Below, piece by piece: positions 13,947-22,454 of a DNA stretch of 34,562 nucleotides. The position numbers and the translations under genes are program-made. Source of the DNA: an uncultured Lachnospiraceae bacterium (GTDB lineage Bacteria > Bacillota > Clostridia > Lachnospirales > Lachnospiraceae); NCBI GenBank assembly GCA_900546325.1, contig URCR01000029.1:1-34562 (forward strand), in the 5' to 3' direction. The first letter of the stretch is position 1; each line of letters opens with the position of its first letter. The notes under the pieces were generated by a model. It saw only the letters and a list, made by a program, of their open reading frames with translations, ran no database searches and was not told the DNA's origin.

Positions 13947-16766
13947 ATGTATTGTAGTAAATGTGGAGCAGAAAATGCAGATCATGCAAAATTTTGCGGA
14001 AAGTGCGGGGCAGAGTTGATTTCCCTTCAACAGGAACAGAGGCAGGAAGAGGAAGCGGCAGATACAGAAATGGGATTCAATTCAGATGAGGAAACGGAGA
14101 AAGTTTCCAGAGAGGAATTACCAGAGAGCTTTCAGGAGGCAGCTGATACAGAAAGCATGGACGGCATGGACGGGCAGAGTGAAACTGTCGGAGACGACTA
14201 CACAGACGACCATACAGACAACTTGGAGGCTACGGGTTATTCCGAGATGGATGCACTGGATGATGAGGATGCCAGGGAGGCAGAGCAGCAGGCTGCAAAG
14301 AGGCGCAAACATTTTCGGGCTGCAGCTGCAGTGGGAGTCAGTGCAGTTCTGATTGCCGGGATTACTACAGGTGTCTATTTTGGGATGAAAGATAAGCAGG
14401 AGAAGACATTTCAGGCGAAGATAGCGATGGCAGACAAATATCTGGAAGACATGGATTATGAAAAGGCCGAGGAACTGTATCTGGAGTCGATCAAAATTGA
14501 TCCAAAAGAACGAGAATCTTACGATAAATTAGCGCAGATCTATACTGCACAAGGGAAGGAAAAGAAGGCAGAGGCAATCCTGAAAAAGGCAGAACAGAAC
14601 GGCGCTGTGGCAAAGAAACAGGGGGACTCGGATAAGACAGCACAGAAGGATCAGAAACCAGCAGCAGAGCCGGCAACAGATGAGGATACTTCCAAAAATC
14701 AGGAGAATGAGGGAGAAAATAAGAAAGATGAGGATAAAAAACCGGACGATGGAAACAAAGATGCGGACGATGGAAATAAAGATGGGGAGAAAGAAGAAGA
14801 CACCAAAACAGCCAGTCTGGAAACCTATGTGGAAAAGGTCCTTGTGCCGAAATATGGAAAATGTACTGCTGGTACTTCCGAATCCAAATATGTGATGGAA
14901 GATGAGGAAAAAAAGATTGTACAGCCTGAGCGTATGGAGAAGCAAAAAGGAGTGCTTGCTTCCAAACTGAAAGATTTCGATGGTGACGGAGAAAAAGAAC
15001 TGCTTGTTCTGATGCTAAAGACCGGAGAGGAAGACAAGGCAAAAAAGGGAGAAAAATGCAATCAGGTCTATCTTCAGATGTATGAGAAAAAAGATAAGAG
15101 TATTAAGCTTGCAGCAGAATATCTTGCACTCCGCAACGTGATGGGGCAGGCGGAAACAGAGCGTCAGGGCATTTTCTTAAAGGAATCCGGCGGAAAGATC
15201 TATATCTGTGGAAGCACGGCAAATCAATATTCTCTGACAGTCCGCGCCCACGAGTATGGAATGTTTGCAGTGACATATGACGGAACTTTCAAGGAATATA
15301 CATCCACAAAAGGACTTCTGACCGGAGAGGAACAGGAGAAAGAGATTACGGATATTTCTGCAAAACTGGAAAAAATCGGGCTGACGGGGACTGCCAAACG
15401 GATGAAAGAACATTCGGAACTATGGTTTGAATTTGATGAGACCGGGACGGAAGTATTATCAGAGATCACGACAACAGAGCAGAATGAGACGGAAGAACTG
15501 AGTGATTTTTATGAAGCATATGATCCATCTGTATTAAAGCCGGTCCAACGCAAGGTGACATTGAAATTCGACAAAAAAGAAATCGAGGCGGCAGCAAAAA
15601 GAACAGAGGAACGTCTCAAGAAAGAACAAAAAAAGGATGAAGCTTACCAGAAAATTTTAGATGAGTATCAGGAAGCGCTTCTCATGGGAGCATCAGAGGT
15701 GCAGGAAGATCCGGAGGGCTATCCAAATATCAATCCGCTGTTAGTATTTCTGACAGAGACAGACAAGGGGAAAACAGAGATTATTCATACGCTGTATGAC
15801 ATTGATGAGAATGGAACAAAGGAACTGCTGATCGGAAGCAGAAGAGACGGCGGCGAAGAGCGGGTGGTAGGAGTCTACTGCTTTGACGGAGCAGATGCCA
15901 AAAATATGTTTGAGGATCATACACTGGCAGAGCGGTCGCTGCTTCAAATCTATGAGAATGGAACAATGTACATCTATGGTTCTGGAGGAGCTTCCTACGG
16001 AAGTGCAAGTTTTTACCGGATGGATGGGCAAGACACGGTGATCCAGACAGAACAGTATACGTTTGACATGGATGGACATCCAGATCAGCCGTATTATAAT
16101 GATAAGGAAGCTCTGACCAAGGAGGCGTTCCAGAAAAAACTGGACAGCATGGGAAAAACAGTGTCAGGATTGGACTGGAAGACGCTTTCAGAACGTATTG
16201 CCGGCGAAGCGGATCCGGAAGCTGAAAAGAAAGCAGAGGAAGCAAAAAAGAAAGAAGAGGCAAAGAAAGCGGAAGAAGCCAAGAAAGCGCAGGAAGAGAA
16301 GGCAAAGAAAGACGAAGAGGCAAAAAAGAAGGCGGAAGAAGCAAAGAAAGCAGAAGAAGCCAAGAAGGCGGAAGCAGAAAAAGAGAATGCCCAACAGAGC
16401 CAGAAACCACAGCAAAAGCCGGGAGCATCAGAAGGACAGAACCAGGAAGACACAGAGACACCGGAAAATGAGCCGGAACAGGAAGAGGAACAGACACCGG
16501 CATATTCAGACCAGGAGATCCTGCAGAAGCTGGAAGCATACTATGCGAAGGGGACAGAGGATGCCAAAGGAGAAGAGATGACGGTTCTTGAGCAGGAAAG
16601 TACCGAGAGCGAATACTGCGTCAAAGTCACAACAAAAGTACCGGGAAATGAGACGGCGGCACAAGTGTTGTATGAAGTAACAGTCAATAAAATGACCGGA
16701 GAAACGGTACAGAAGCGGGTGCTGACAGACGGGAAGACAGTGACATTTCTTCTGTGGGAGAATTAA
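13947..16766 (+). CDS. Zinc-ribbon membrane protein with TPR and DxDxDG outer domains
   Basis: This 939-residue protein opens with a ribbon (CSKCG...CGKCG, residues 3-21). An acidic linker (with SDEETEKVS) and one membrane helix (about 123-147) follow, then a short TPR segment (about 155-215, AEELYLESIKIDP) and a Lys/Glu/Asp-rich linker. Two related outer domains come next, each with a calcium-like loop followed by a hydrophobic strand: DFDGDGEKELLVL (near 344) and DIDENGTKELLIG (near 617). A Lys-Ala-Glu repeat (about 759-811) and a small C-terminal domain finish it. AGGGAGGAG stands 7 bases before the ATG. It is the largest member of the ribbon family here and is coupled to the two wall enzymes. 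I infer a surface sensor or scaffold; the ligand is unknown. Confidence 0.8.
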   Translation: MYCSKCGAENADHAKFCGKCGAELISLQQEQRQEEEAADTEMGFNSDEETEKVSREELPESFQEAADTESMDGMDGQSETVGDDYTDDHTDNLEATGYSEMDALDDEDAREAEQQAAKRRKHFRAAAAVGVSAVLIAGITTGVYFGMKDKQEKTFQAKIAMADKYLEDMDYEKAEELYLESIKIDPKERESYDKLAQIYTAQGKEKKAEAILKKAEQNGAVAKKQGDSDKTAQKDQKPAAEPATDEDTSKNQENEGENKKDEDKKPDDGNKDADDGNKDGEKEEDTKTASLETYVEKVLVPKYGKCTAGTSESKYVMEDEEKKIVQPERMEKQKGVLASKLKDFDGDGEKELLVLMLKTGEEDKAKKGEKCNQVYLQMYEKKDKSIKLAAEYLALRNVMGQAETERQGIFLKESGGKIYICGSTANQYSLTVRAHEYGMFAVTYDGTFKEYTSTKGLLTGEEQEKEITDISAKLEKIGLTGTAKRMKEHSELWFEFDETGTEVLSEITTTEQNETEELSDFYEAYDPSVLKPVQRKVTLKFDKKEIEAAAKRTEERLKKEQKKDEAYQKILDEYQEALLMGASEVQEDPEGYPNINPLLVFLTETDKGKTEIIHTLYDIDENGTKELLIGSRRDGGEERVVGVYCFDGADAKNMFEDHTLAERSLLQIYENGTMYIYGSGGASYGSASFYRMDGQDTVIQTEQYTFDMDGHPDQPYYNDKEALTKEAFQKKLDSMGKTVSGLDWKTLSERIAGEADPEAEKKAEEAKKKEEAKKAEEAKKAQEEKAKKDEEAKKKAEEAKKAEEAKKAEAEKENAQQSQKPQQKPGASEGQNQEDTETPENEPEQEEEQTPAYSDQEILQKLEAYYAKGTEDAKGEEMTVLEQESTESEYCVKVTTKVPGNETAAQVLYEVTVNKMTGETVQKRVLTDGKTVTFLLWEN
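16221..16380 (+). repeat. Lys-Ala-Glu low-complexity coding repeat
   Basis: Imperfect heptad-like units of the KKAEEAKK type run for about 53 codons inside the large TPR/zinc-ribbon gene. Such segments form highly charged single helices or stalks and can vary in copy number between strains. Confidence 0.8.
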
Positions 16767-16851
16767 GTGTACGATGTCACACCGCGCGGTTTCGCTAAAA
16801 CTGAATGACGGTACATGCAAGATACAATAAATAATGAAAGAAGGAAATACA

Positions 16852-17874
16852 ATGACATACGAGGAAATAGTGGCAAATGCAAAACCGGAGATCGGAAAAT
16901 ACTGTAAGGCATGCATGGTGTGCAACGGAAGGGCATGCAGGAATCAGATGCCGGGACCGGGAGCGAAAGGAATGGGGGATACTGCTGTCCGCAATTTTGA
17001 CAAATGGCAGGAGATCCGTGTGCAGATGGATACCATTTCCCAAAATGAAGAAGTAGATACAAGCTTTGAACTGTGGGGGCAGAGTTTCCGTTATCCGTTT
17101 TTTGCAGGGCCGGTAGGGGCAGTCAATCTTCACTATGGAGAGAAGTACAATGATCAGTCTTACAATGACGTGATGGTAGCTGCATGTGCCGAAGCAGGAA
17201 TTGCTGCACTGACCGGAGACGGATTGAATCCGGATGTGATGAAATACGCGACAGATGCAATTAAACGTGCCGGTGGCAAGGGAATCCCGACGATCAAACC
17301 GTGGAATATTGAGATCATCCGTGAGAAGATGGCGCAGGCAGAAGCGGCAGGAGCATTTGCAGTTGCCATGGATATTGATGCGGCGGGGCTTCCGTTTCTC
17401 AAAAATATGACACCGCCGGCGGGACGAAAATCGGTAGAAGAGCTCCGTCAGGTGGCAGAGTCTGCGAAAGTTCCGTTTATTGTAAAAGGGATCATGACCG
17501 GAAAAGGTGCAAAAAAAGCTATGGAGGCTGGAGTGGATGCGATTGTTGTATCCAATCACGGCGGACGTGTGCTTGACCAGTGCCCTGCCACAGCGGAGGT
17601 GCTATCGGATATCGTGGAGGCAGTGCAGGGAAAAGTCAAGGTCTTTGTAGACGGCGGGATCCGTTCCGGGGTAGATGTTTTCAAGGCGCTTGCGCTCGGC
17701 GCGGACGGTGTTCTGATCTGCCGTCCGTTTGTCACGGCAGTCTATGGCGGCGGGAAAGAAGGCGTGAAAACTTATATTGAAAAAATCGGGACGGAACTTG
17801 CGGATACGATGGCAATGTGTGGAGCGAACTCCCTAAAAGAAATTACAAAGGAAATGTTGTATCTTCCAAGATAA
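16852..17874 (+). CDS. FMN-dependent alpha-hydroxy-acid oxidizing protein
   Basis: The 340-residue protein is a TIM-barrel flavoenzyme of the L-lactate dehydrogenase/glycolate oxidase family, oxidising a 2-hydroxy acid to the 2-oxo acid. The active-site motif VVSNHGGRVLDQ (His236) and the FMN phosphate region VFVDGGIRSGVDVFKALALG are both clear. The N-terminus has a Cys cluster, Cys18, Cys21, Cys24 and Cys29 (CxxCxxCx4C), not found in the classic spinach or yeast enzymes. It could hold an iron-sulfur cluster or zinc. I set the start at ATG 16852, with GAAGGA 6 bases upstream, in preference to 16834. The electron acceptor in an anaerobe is unlikely to be oxygen. It follows the zinc-ribbon cluster but need not belong to it functionally. 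Confidence 0.85.
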   Translation: MTYEEIVANAKPEIGKYCKACMVCNGRACRNQMPGPGAKGMGDTAVRNFDKWQEIRVQMDTISQNEEVDTSFELWGQSFRYPFFAGPVGAVNLHYGEKYNDQSYNDVMVAACAEAGIAALTGDGLNPDVMKYATDAIKRAGGKGIPTIKPWNIEIIREKMAQAEAAGAFAVAMDIDAAGLPFLKNMTPPAGRKSVEELRQVAESAKVPFIVKGIMTGKGAKKAMEAGVDAIVVSNHGGRVLDQCPATAEVLSDIVEAVQGKVKVFVDGGIRSGVDVFKALALGADGVLICRPFVTAVYGGGKEGVKTYIEKIGTELADTMAMCGANSLKEITKEMLYLPR

Positions 17875-17934
17875 GCGGTCGCACATTGTGAAAAACATAC
17901 AAAAAAGACTATCGAAATTCGTTGGAAATGTAAC

Positions 17935-17964
17935 TTGACGATAGGCGGCAGGATGATATACAAT
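17935..17964 (+). promoter_or_regulatory. Promoter of the antiterminator/PTS operon
   Basis: TTGACG (17935-17940) and TACAAT (17959-17964) are 18 bp apart; a TATACA alternative at 17957 gives 16 bp. Transcription from here would enter the antiterminator RNA and terminator immediately downstream. Confidence 0.65.
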
Positions 17965-18015
17965 CTATAAAGATTCACGTATGAAAAATGAAAGTGACAA
18001 AGCAGGAAATTCGAT

Positions 18016-18044
18016 GGTGTGTTACTGGTGATGCAGGCATAAAC
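18016..18044 (+). promoter_or_regulatory. Ribonucleic antiterminator (RAT) for a LicT/BglG-type protein
   Basis: The segment reads GGTGTGTTACTGG then TGATGCAGGCATAAAC. It matches the RAT pattern GGxTTGTTACTG...GCAGGCAAAAC recognised by LicT/SacY/BglG co-antiterminator domains. Its 3' half (18035-18044) is also the left arm of the terminator hairpin, so protein binding and termination exclude each other. Confidence 0.85.
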
Positions 18045-18097
18045 TATCCGGTTTTATTCAGTGTTAGTGATTAGAACAGGTGGTTTATGCCTTTTTA
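18035..18097 (+). terminator. RAT-controlled conditional terminator
   Basis: A perfect 10-bp stem, AGGCATAAAC (18035-18044) with GTTTATGCCT (18083-18092), is followed by a run of T. The loop is about 38 bases. It lies in the leader of the antiterminator gene and overlaps the RAT, which is the standard layout of BglG/LicT-controlled operons. Confidence 0.88.
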
Positions 18098-18151
18098 TAT
18101 ATCACAAGGAAGAAGATGGACTCAGATCTTGACGGAAGAAAAGGAGAGCGG

Positions 18152-18979
18152 ATGGTGTACTGCATTTTAAGGATTTTAAACAATAATGCACTTCTTGCAG
18201 AAGAAAAGAGTGATGGCAGTGAAAGAATTTTATTGGGGAAGGGCATTGGATTTGGCAAGAGAGCAGGAGATGAGGTAGCGATTGATGAGGGTGTGCAGGT
18301 GTATACGCCGGTCGTGAGAGAAGAACAGCATTCTACGATGCATGCAGTCAATGCAATTGACCCGGTTTATATTGAGACGGCAGGCAGGATTATCGAGACG
18401 GCAGAGAAGGTATTTGATTCTATCAATGGAGATATTTTACTTCCACTGGCGGATCATCTCGCGTTTGCAGCGAGGAGGGAGAGGGAGAACATATTTCTTC
18501 CCAATCCGTTTATACCGGACATCAAGATTTTGTTTGGAAAAGAATATGCGGTAGCCTTAGAGAGCAGGTCAATCATCGAGGAGATGACCGGATACCGGAT
18601 TTCCGATGATGAGGCGGGATTTATCGCACTCCATATTCATTCCGGACTTTCGGATGAAGCAGTGTCGGAGACATTAAAGGCAACACAGATTATAGATGAG
18701 AGTATGCAGATCATAGAGGAGCAGCTGAAAAAGGAGATGGAGAAGGAGGCTTTGAGCTATATCAGACTGATGAGTCATCTGTATTATATGGTTGCACGGG
18801 CAAAGACAGGAGAAGCGGTCAATCTTGATCTGAATGAGTTCGTACAGGAGAAATATCCGGAGGCAATGAAAATCGCAGATTTAATCTGTGTCAATATGGC
18901 AGAAAAGCTGGAAAAGCAGATCATGCAGGAGGAAATCGGGTTCCTTGCCATTCACATCCAGAGAATGATCGCGGTCTGA
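18152..18979 (+). CDS. BglG/LicT-family transcriptional antiterminator
   Basis: The 275-residue RNA-binding regulator has an N-terminal CAT domain (residues 1-55, MVYCILRILNNNALL...GKGIGFGKRAGDEV) and two PTS regulation domains. PRD1 carries His in LADHLAF and in FIALHIHSG; PRD2 carries His in MSHLYYM and in FLAIHIQRM. All four PRD His positions usually phosphorylated by HPr or EII are therefore present. I set the start at ATG 18152 with AAGGAG 5 bases upstream; the longer frame back to 18080 runs into the terminator stem. It probably binds the RAT in its own leader, so the operon (antiterminator, enzyme I, EIIAB) is controlled by PTS phosphorylation state. Length and domains match LicT (about 277 residues). 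Confidence 0.9.
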   Translation: MVYCILRILNNNALLAEEKSDGSERILLGKGIGFGKRAGDEVAIDEGVQVYTPVVREEQHSTMHAVNAIDPVYIETAGRIIETAEKVFDSINGDILLPLADHLAFAARRERENIFLPNPFIPDIKILFGKEYAVALESRSIIEEMTGYRISDDEAGFIALHIHSGLSDEAVSETLKATQIIDESMQIIEEQLKKEMEKEALSYIRLMSHLYYMVARAKTGEAVNLDLNEFVQEKYPEAMKIADLICVNMAEKLEKQIMQEEIGFLAIHIQRMIAV

Positions 18980-19048
18980 AAAACAGTCTGTTTAGAAAAT
19001 GAAGGCATTTTTTGAAGCAAATTTATAAGAAATGTAAGGAGAACAAGT

Positions 19049-20668
19049 ATGGAATGTTTAAAGGGAAAATCCGTCTATAAAGGATTTGCATTTGGTAAAA
19101 TATCTGTATTGAAGAAAGATGACTATGTCGTAAAACGCGTGAAAGTAGAAGACACTCAGGCGGAGATCCAGAGGGTGAAAGAAGCAGTTGAGATCTCAAA
19201 ACAGCAGCTTCACAAATTATATGAGAAAGCATTAAAAGAAGTCGGGGAAGCAAGCGCTGCCATTTTTGAAGTACATCAGATGATGCTGGAAGATGAAGAC
19301 TACAAGGAGTCGATTGAAAATATCATCAGTACACAACAGGTCAATGCAGAATACGCAGTAGCATCTACAGGAGATAATTTCTCCCAGATGTTTGCAAGCA
19401 TGGATGATGATTATATGCGGGCGAGGGCAGCAGATATCAAAGATATCTCAAAGCGTCTGGTACAGAATCTGTCAGGGCAGTCGGCGGAAGGAATGGATCT
19501 GGATGAGCCGGTAATCGTTGTGGCGGATGATCTCTCGCCAAGTGAGACAGTGCAGATGGATAAGGAGAAGATTCTTGCATTTGTGACAGTACACGGTTCG
19601 GCAAATTCACACACGGCAATTTTAGCGCGTATGATGAACATTCCGGCGCTGATCGGGGTAGATATGGATCTGGAAGCAATGCGCACAGGGATGGAGGCGG
19701 CTGTCGACGGGTTTACCGGAGAGTTCTTTGTAGCTCCGACAGGCGAGATCAAAGAGACGATCCAAAAGAAGATCGCAGAAGAAAAGGAAAAACAGAGGCT
19801 TCTTCAGGAACTAAAAGGAAAAGAGAATGTGACAAAAAGCGGCAGACAGATCAATCTGTATGCCAATATCGGAAGTGTTGCGGACATGGGATATGTGCTG
19901 GAAAATGATGCGGGCGGCATCGGACTTTTCCGAAGCGAATTCTTATATATTGGAAGAAATGAACTTCCGGGTGAAGAGGAACAGTTCCAGGCATATAAGC
20001 AGGCAGTTCAAAATATGGCAGGGAAAAAAGTGATCATTCGGACACTGGATATCGGTGCGGACAAGCAGGCGGATTACCTGAACATTGAAAAAGAGGAAAA
20101 TCCGGCACTTGGATATCGGGCAATCCGGATCTGCCTGGCGCAGCCGGAAATCTTTAAGACACAGTTAAGAGCACTGTTTCGGGCTTCCGCTTATGGAAAT
20201 CTGTCCATCATGTATCCGATGATTACCTCCACAGAGGAAGTAGAACAGATACAGGCAATCGTGCAGGAAGTCAAAGAAGAACTGAAAACAGATGGAATTC
20301 CATATAACGATGTCGAGGAGGGGATCATGATTGAGACTCCGGCGGCAGTCATGATCAGTGATGAACTGGCGAAAATGGTAGATTTCTTCAGTATTGGGAC
20401 AAATGACCTGACACAATACACATTGGCAATCGACAGGCAGAATGAGAAACTTGACCGTTTCTATAACCCGCATCACAAGGCGATCCTGAAGATGATCCAG
20501 ATGGTTGTGGACAGCGCGCATCAGGAAGGCAAATGGGCAGGAATCTGCGGAGAATTAGGTGCAGATCTGGAACTGACGGAAACTTTTGTCAGAATGGGTG
20601 TGGATGAACTGTCGGTAGCGCCATCCATGATTTTGAAATTGAGAAAGATCATTCGTGAGATGGAATAG
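19049..20668 (+). CDS. ptsI: Phosphoenolpyruvate-protein phosphotransferase (PTS enzyme I)
   Basis: The 539-residue cytoplasmic enzyme transfers phosphate from PEP to HPr. The phospho-His motif GSANSHTAILAR contains His188. The PEP-binding barrel shows GIGLFRSEFLYIGR, ALGYRAIRI, MIETPAAV and FFSIGTNDLTQY. Length is slightly under the usual 570 residues. AAGGAG lies 7 bases before the ATG. Unusually, it is not preceded by ptsH: an antiterminator gene is upstream and an EIIA-EIIB fusion downstream. HPr must be encoded elsewhere. Regulation is predicted through the RAT/terminator at 18016-18097. Confidence 0.93.
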   Translation: MECLKGKSVYKGFAFGKISVLKKDDYVVKRVKVEDTQAEIQRVKEAVEISKQQLHKLYEKALKEVGEASAAIFEVHQMMLEDEDYKESIENIISTQQVNAEYAVASTGDNFSQMFASMDDDYMRARAADIKDISKRLVQNLSGQSAEGMDLDEPVIVVADDLSPSETVQMDKEKILAFVTVHGSANSHTAILARMMNIPALIGVDMDLEAMRTGMEAAVDGFTGEFFVAPTGEIKETIQKKIAEEKEKQRLLQELKGKENVTKSGRQINLYANIGSVADMGYVLENDAGGIGLFRSEFLYIGRNELPGEEEQFQAYKQAVQNMAGKKVIIRTLDIGADKQADYLNIEKEENPALGYRAIRICLAQPEIFKTQLRALFRASAYGNLSIMYPMITSTEEVEQIQAIVQEVKEELKTDGIPYNDVEEGIMIETPAAVMISDELAKMVDFFSIGTNDLTQYTLAIDRQNEKLDRFYNPHHKAILKMIQMVVDSAHQEGKWAGICGELGADLELTETFVRMGVDELSVAPSMILKLRKIIREME

Positions 20669-20682
20669 GAGAAAGGCATAAG

Positions 20683-21468
20683 ATGGACTATATTCACAGG
20701 CATTTTTCCACAAATCAACAGGAAAAGACATACATGCTGGGAGCAGTGGCAAAAGGGAAAACTGTGGATTTGAAGAAAGTAAATGATCCTGCATTCAGCC
20801 TGGGAATGCTGGGGCAGGGGATTGCAATCATCCCATCCGAAGGAAAAATCTACGCGCCGGCTGATGGAGAGATTACGATGGTATTTGAAACGCTTCATGC
20901 AGTCAGCATGACAGCTGACAGCGAAGCGGAGATTTTAGTGCATGTCGGACTGGATACGGCAGAGCTGAAAGGAGAAGGCTTTGAAGCACATGTAAAAGCA
21001 GGGGACAAAGTGAAAAAGGGGGATCTGCTGGTAAGCGTGGATCTGGCTTTGTTTCAGTCAGCAGGATATGACATCATGACAGTGATACTTGTGTGCAACC
21101 CGGAGAAGTACGCCGCGGTTGAGGGCTTTGCTGGCAGGGAAGTCGTGCCGGGAGAGGATGTTGTAGAGATTCGGATAAAGAATCAGTCAGGAAGGAAAAT
21201 GATGGTGAGAGATCTTGCAAACAATGAGTTTACAGAAATGGCAAAGATAGTTCTGGAAGGTGTCGGCGGACCGGCAAATATAACTTCTATTAATAATTGT
21301 ATCACAAGACTCCGGTTGGGAATCAAAGACTGCACATTGGTAGATGAAGGGAAGATCAAATCTGCCGGTGTGGCAGGAGTGATCCGGCCAGGCAAAACGG
21401 CCGTACAGGTTATTATTGGAACAAAAGTTCCGTTTGTAGCTGACGAATTTAAAAAGCTTTGTCGATAA
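20683..21468 (+). CDS. Soluble PTS EIIA(Glc)-EIIB(Glc) fusion without EIIC
   Basis: This 261-residue soluble protein has an EIIA(Glc)-type domain (about 15-160). His72 (ETLHAVSM) and phospho-acceptor His87 (EILVHVGLDT) match His75 and His90 of E. coli Crr. A linker leads to an EIIB(Glc)-type domain (about 180-261) with Cys206 in INNCITRLRL. The order A-B and the absence of a membrane EIIC are unusual: glucose-family permeases normally run C-B-A or B-C-A. It starts 14 bases after ptsI with a GAGAAAGG site and should be co-transcribed. It could serve EIIC proteins encoded elsewhere, or act mainly as a phospho-relay that signals to the PRD antiterminator. The second view is inference. Confidence 0.88.
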   Translation: MDYIHRHFSTNQQEKTYMLGAVAKGKTVDLKKVNDPAFSLGMLGQGIAIIPSEGKIYAPADGEITMVFETLHAVSMTADSEAEILVHVGLDTAELKGEGFEAHVKAGDKVKKGDLLVSVDLALFQSAGYDIMTVILVCNPEKYAAVEGFAGREVVPGEDVVEIRIKNQSGRKMMVRDLANNEFTEMAKIVLEGVGGPANITSINNCITRLRLGIKDCTLVDEGKIKSAGVAGVIRPGKTAVQVIIGTKVPFVADEFKKLCR

Positions 21469-21526
21469 ACACGAGATATTTTTATCCCTTTTAAAAACAG
21501 AATCGCTGTCGGGTAGCTGGAAGCAG

Positions 21527-21554
21527 TTACAAGGCGGCGGTTTTGTGTTATAAT
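21527..21554 (+). promoter_or_regulatory. Promoter of cutC
   Basis: TTACAA (21527-21532) and an extended TGTTATAAT (-10 at 21549-21554) are 16 bp apart, about 50 bases before the cutC start. Confidence 0.65.
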
Positions 21555-21603
21555 GGAAACAGCGCAATAGAAATGAGATCAGTTTCAGGAGAGGAGAGAA
21601 AAA

Positions 21604-22347
21604 ATGGCAGGTATTTTGGAAGTATGTACAGACAGTATGGAGTCAGCTCTTGCGGCAGAGCGTGGAGGGGCAGACCGGATTGAATTGTGCGGAAATCTCG
21701 TGATTGGGGGGACAACACCGTCCCGGGCGTTGTTTGAGAAGATCCGCAAAGAGACAAATCTGAAAATCAGGGTGCTCTTAAGACCGAGATTCGGAGATTT
21801 CTGTTACAGTCAGAACGAGTATGAGATCTTGAAAGAAGAGGTAAAGATGTTCCGGCAGTTAGGCGCAGACGGAATTGTGATCGGGTGCCTGAATCCGGAT
21901 GGATCCTTAAATATGGAACAGATGAAAGGATTGATCGAAGAATCGGGAGAGATGGATGTGACTCTGCACCGGGCATTTGATGTGAGCCGGGATGCCATGG
22001 AAGCGTTGGAGCAGGCAATTTCATTAGGGTGCCGGACGATTCTGACAAGCGGACAGAAGAACTCCGCATGGGAAGGAAGAGCATCCCTTGCAAAGCTTCA
22101 GGAAGAGAGCAGAGGAAGAATTGAGATTCTGGCAGGAAGCGGGATCAAACCTGAGATCATCGGGCAGCTGCACAAAGAGACCGGCATTACCTCCTACCAT
22201 ATGTCGGGAAAAGTCGTTGTGGACAGCAAGATGACTTTCCGGAGGGAAGGGGTCAATATGGGACTTCCGGGATTCAGTGAATATGAAATCTGGCAGAGCA
22301 GTGCCGAGAAAATCAAAGAGGCGAGAAAGATCGTAGACCAGTTTTAA
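21604..22347 (+). CDS. cutC: CutC family protein
   Basis: The 247-residue TIM-barrel protein matches the CutC family along its length. Visible signatures are LEVCTDSMESAL, GGADRIELCGNL, GGTTPS, VLLRPRFGDFCY, DVTLHRAFDV and GCRTILTSGQ. The family was named for copper homeostasis in E. coli, but its biochemical role is still unclear and a copper function is disputed. It has its own extended -10 promoter, an AGGAGAGGAG site and a strong downstream terminator, so it is monocistronic. Confidence 0.9.
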   Translation: MAGILEVCTDSMESALAAERGGADRIELCGNLVIGGTTPSRALFEKIRKETNLKIRVLLRPRFGDFCYSQNEYEILKEEVKMFRQLGADGIVIGCLNPDGSLNMEQMKGLIEESGEMDVTLHRAFDVSRDAMEALEQAISLGCRTILTSGQKNSAWEGRASLAKLQEESRGRIEILAGSGIKPEIIGQLHKETGITSYHMSGKVVVDSKMTFRREGVNMGLPGFSEYEIWQSSAEKIKEARKIVDQF

Positions 22348-22364
22348 GAAAAAATGTATGAGAT

Positions 22365-22419
22365 ACGCTCTTCCTCGCAGACAGAAAAAGGAAACATGTC
22401 TGCGGGGAAGGGCGTTTTT
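22365..22419 (+). terminator. cutC intrinsic terminator
   Basis: A 19-bp stem (22365-22383 with 22397-22415, two G-U pairs) is followed by TTTTT. It lies 17 bases after cutC and between two convergent operons, shielding each from the other. On the minus strand the nearest T run is displaced, so it acts mainly on the plus strand. Confidence 0.9.
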
Positions 22420-22454
22420 GGTAATGTGCAGCTGAGCAATTTTTTGATATTCTC

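Noticed and set aside
15781..16539. Long minus-strand open frames opposite the TPR/zinc-ribbon gene
   Set aside because: They are low-complexity Leu/Ser/Pro shadows of the Lys/Glu-rich coding strand, with no ribosome binding site or family signature.
9325..16766. CRISPR array or phage origin for the repetitive, acidic region
   Set aside because: No direct repeats with spacers at DNA level and no phage genes; the repetitiveness is low-complexity protein coding.
16780..16789. ACCGCGCGGT palindrome after the large zinc-ribbon gene
   Set aside because: It has no loop and no T tract, so it is not a terminator; too short to call a binding site.
18080..18151. N-terminal extension of the antiterminator
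   Set aside because: It overlaps the terminator stem and T tract; the CAT domain begins at 18152, after AAGGAG.
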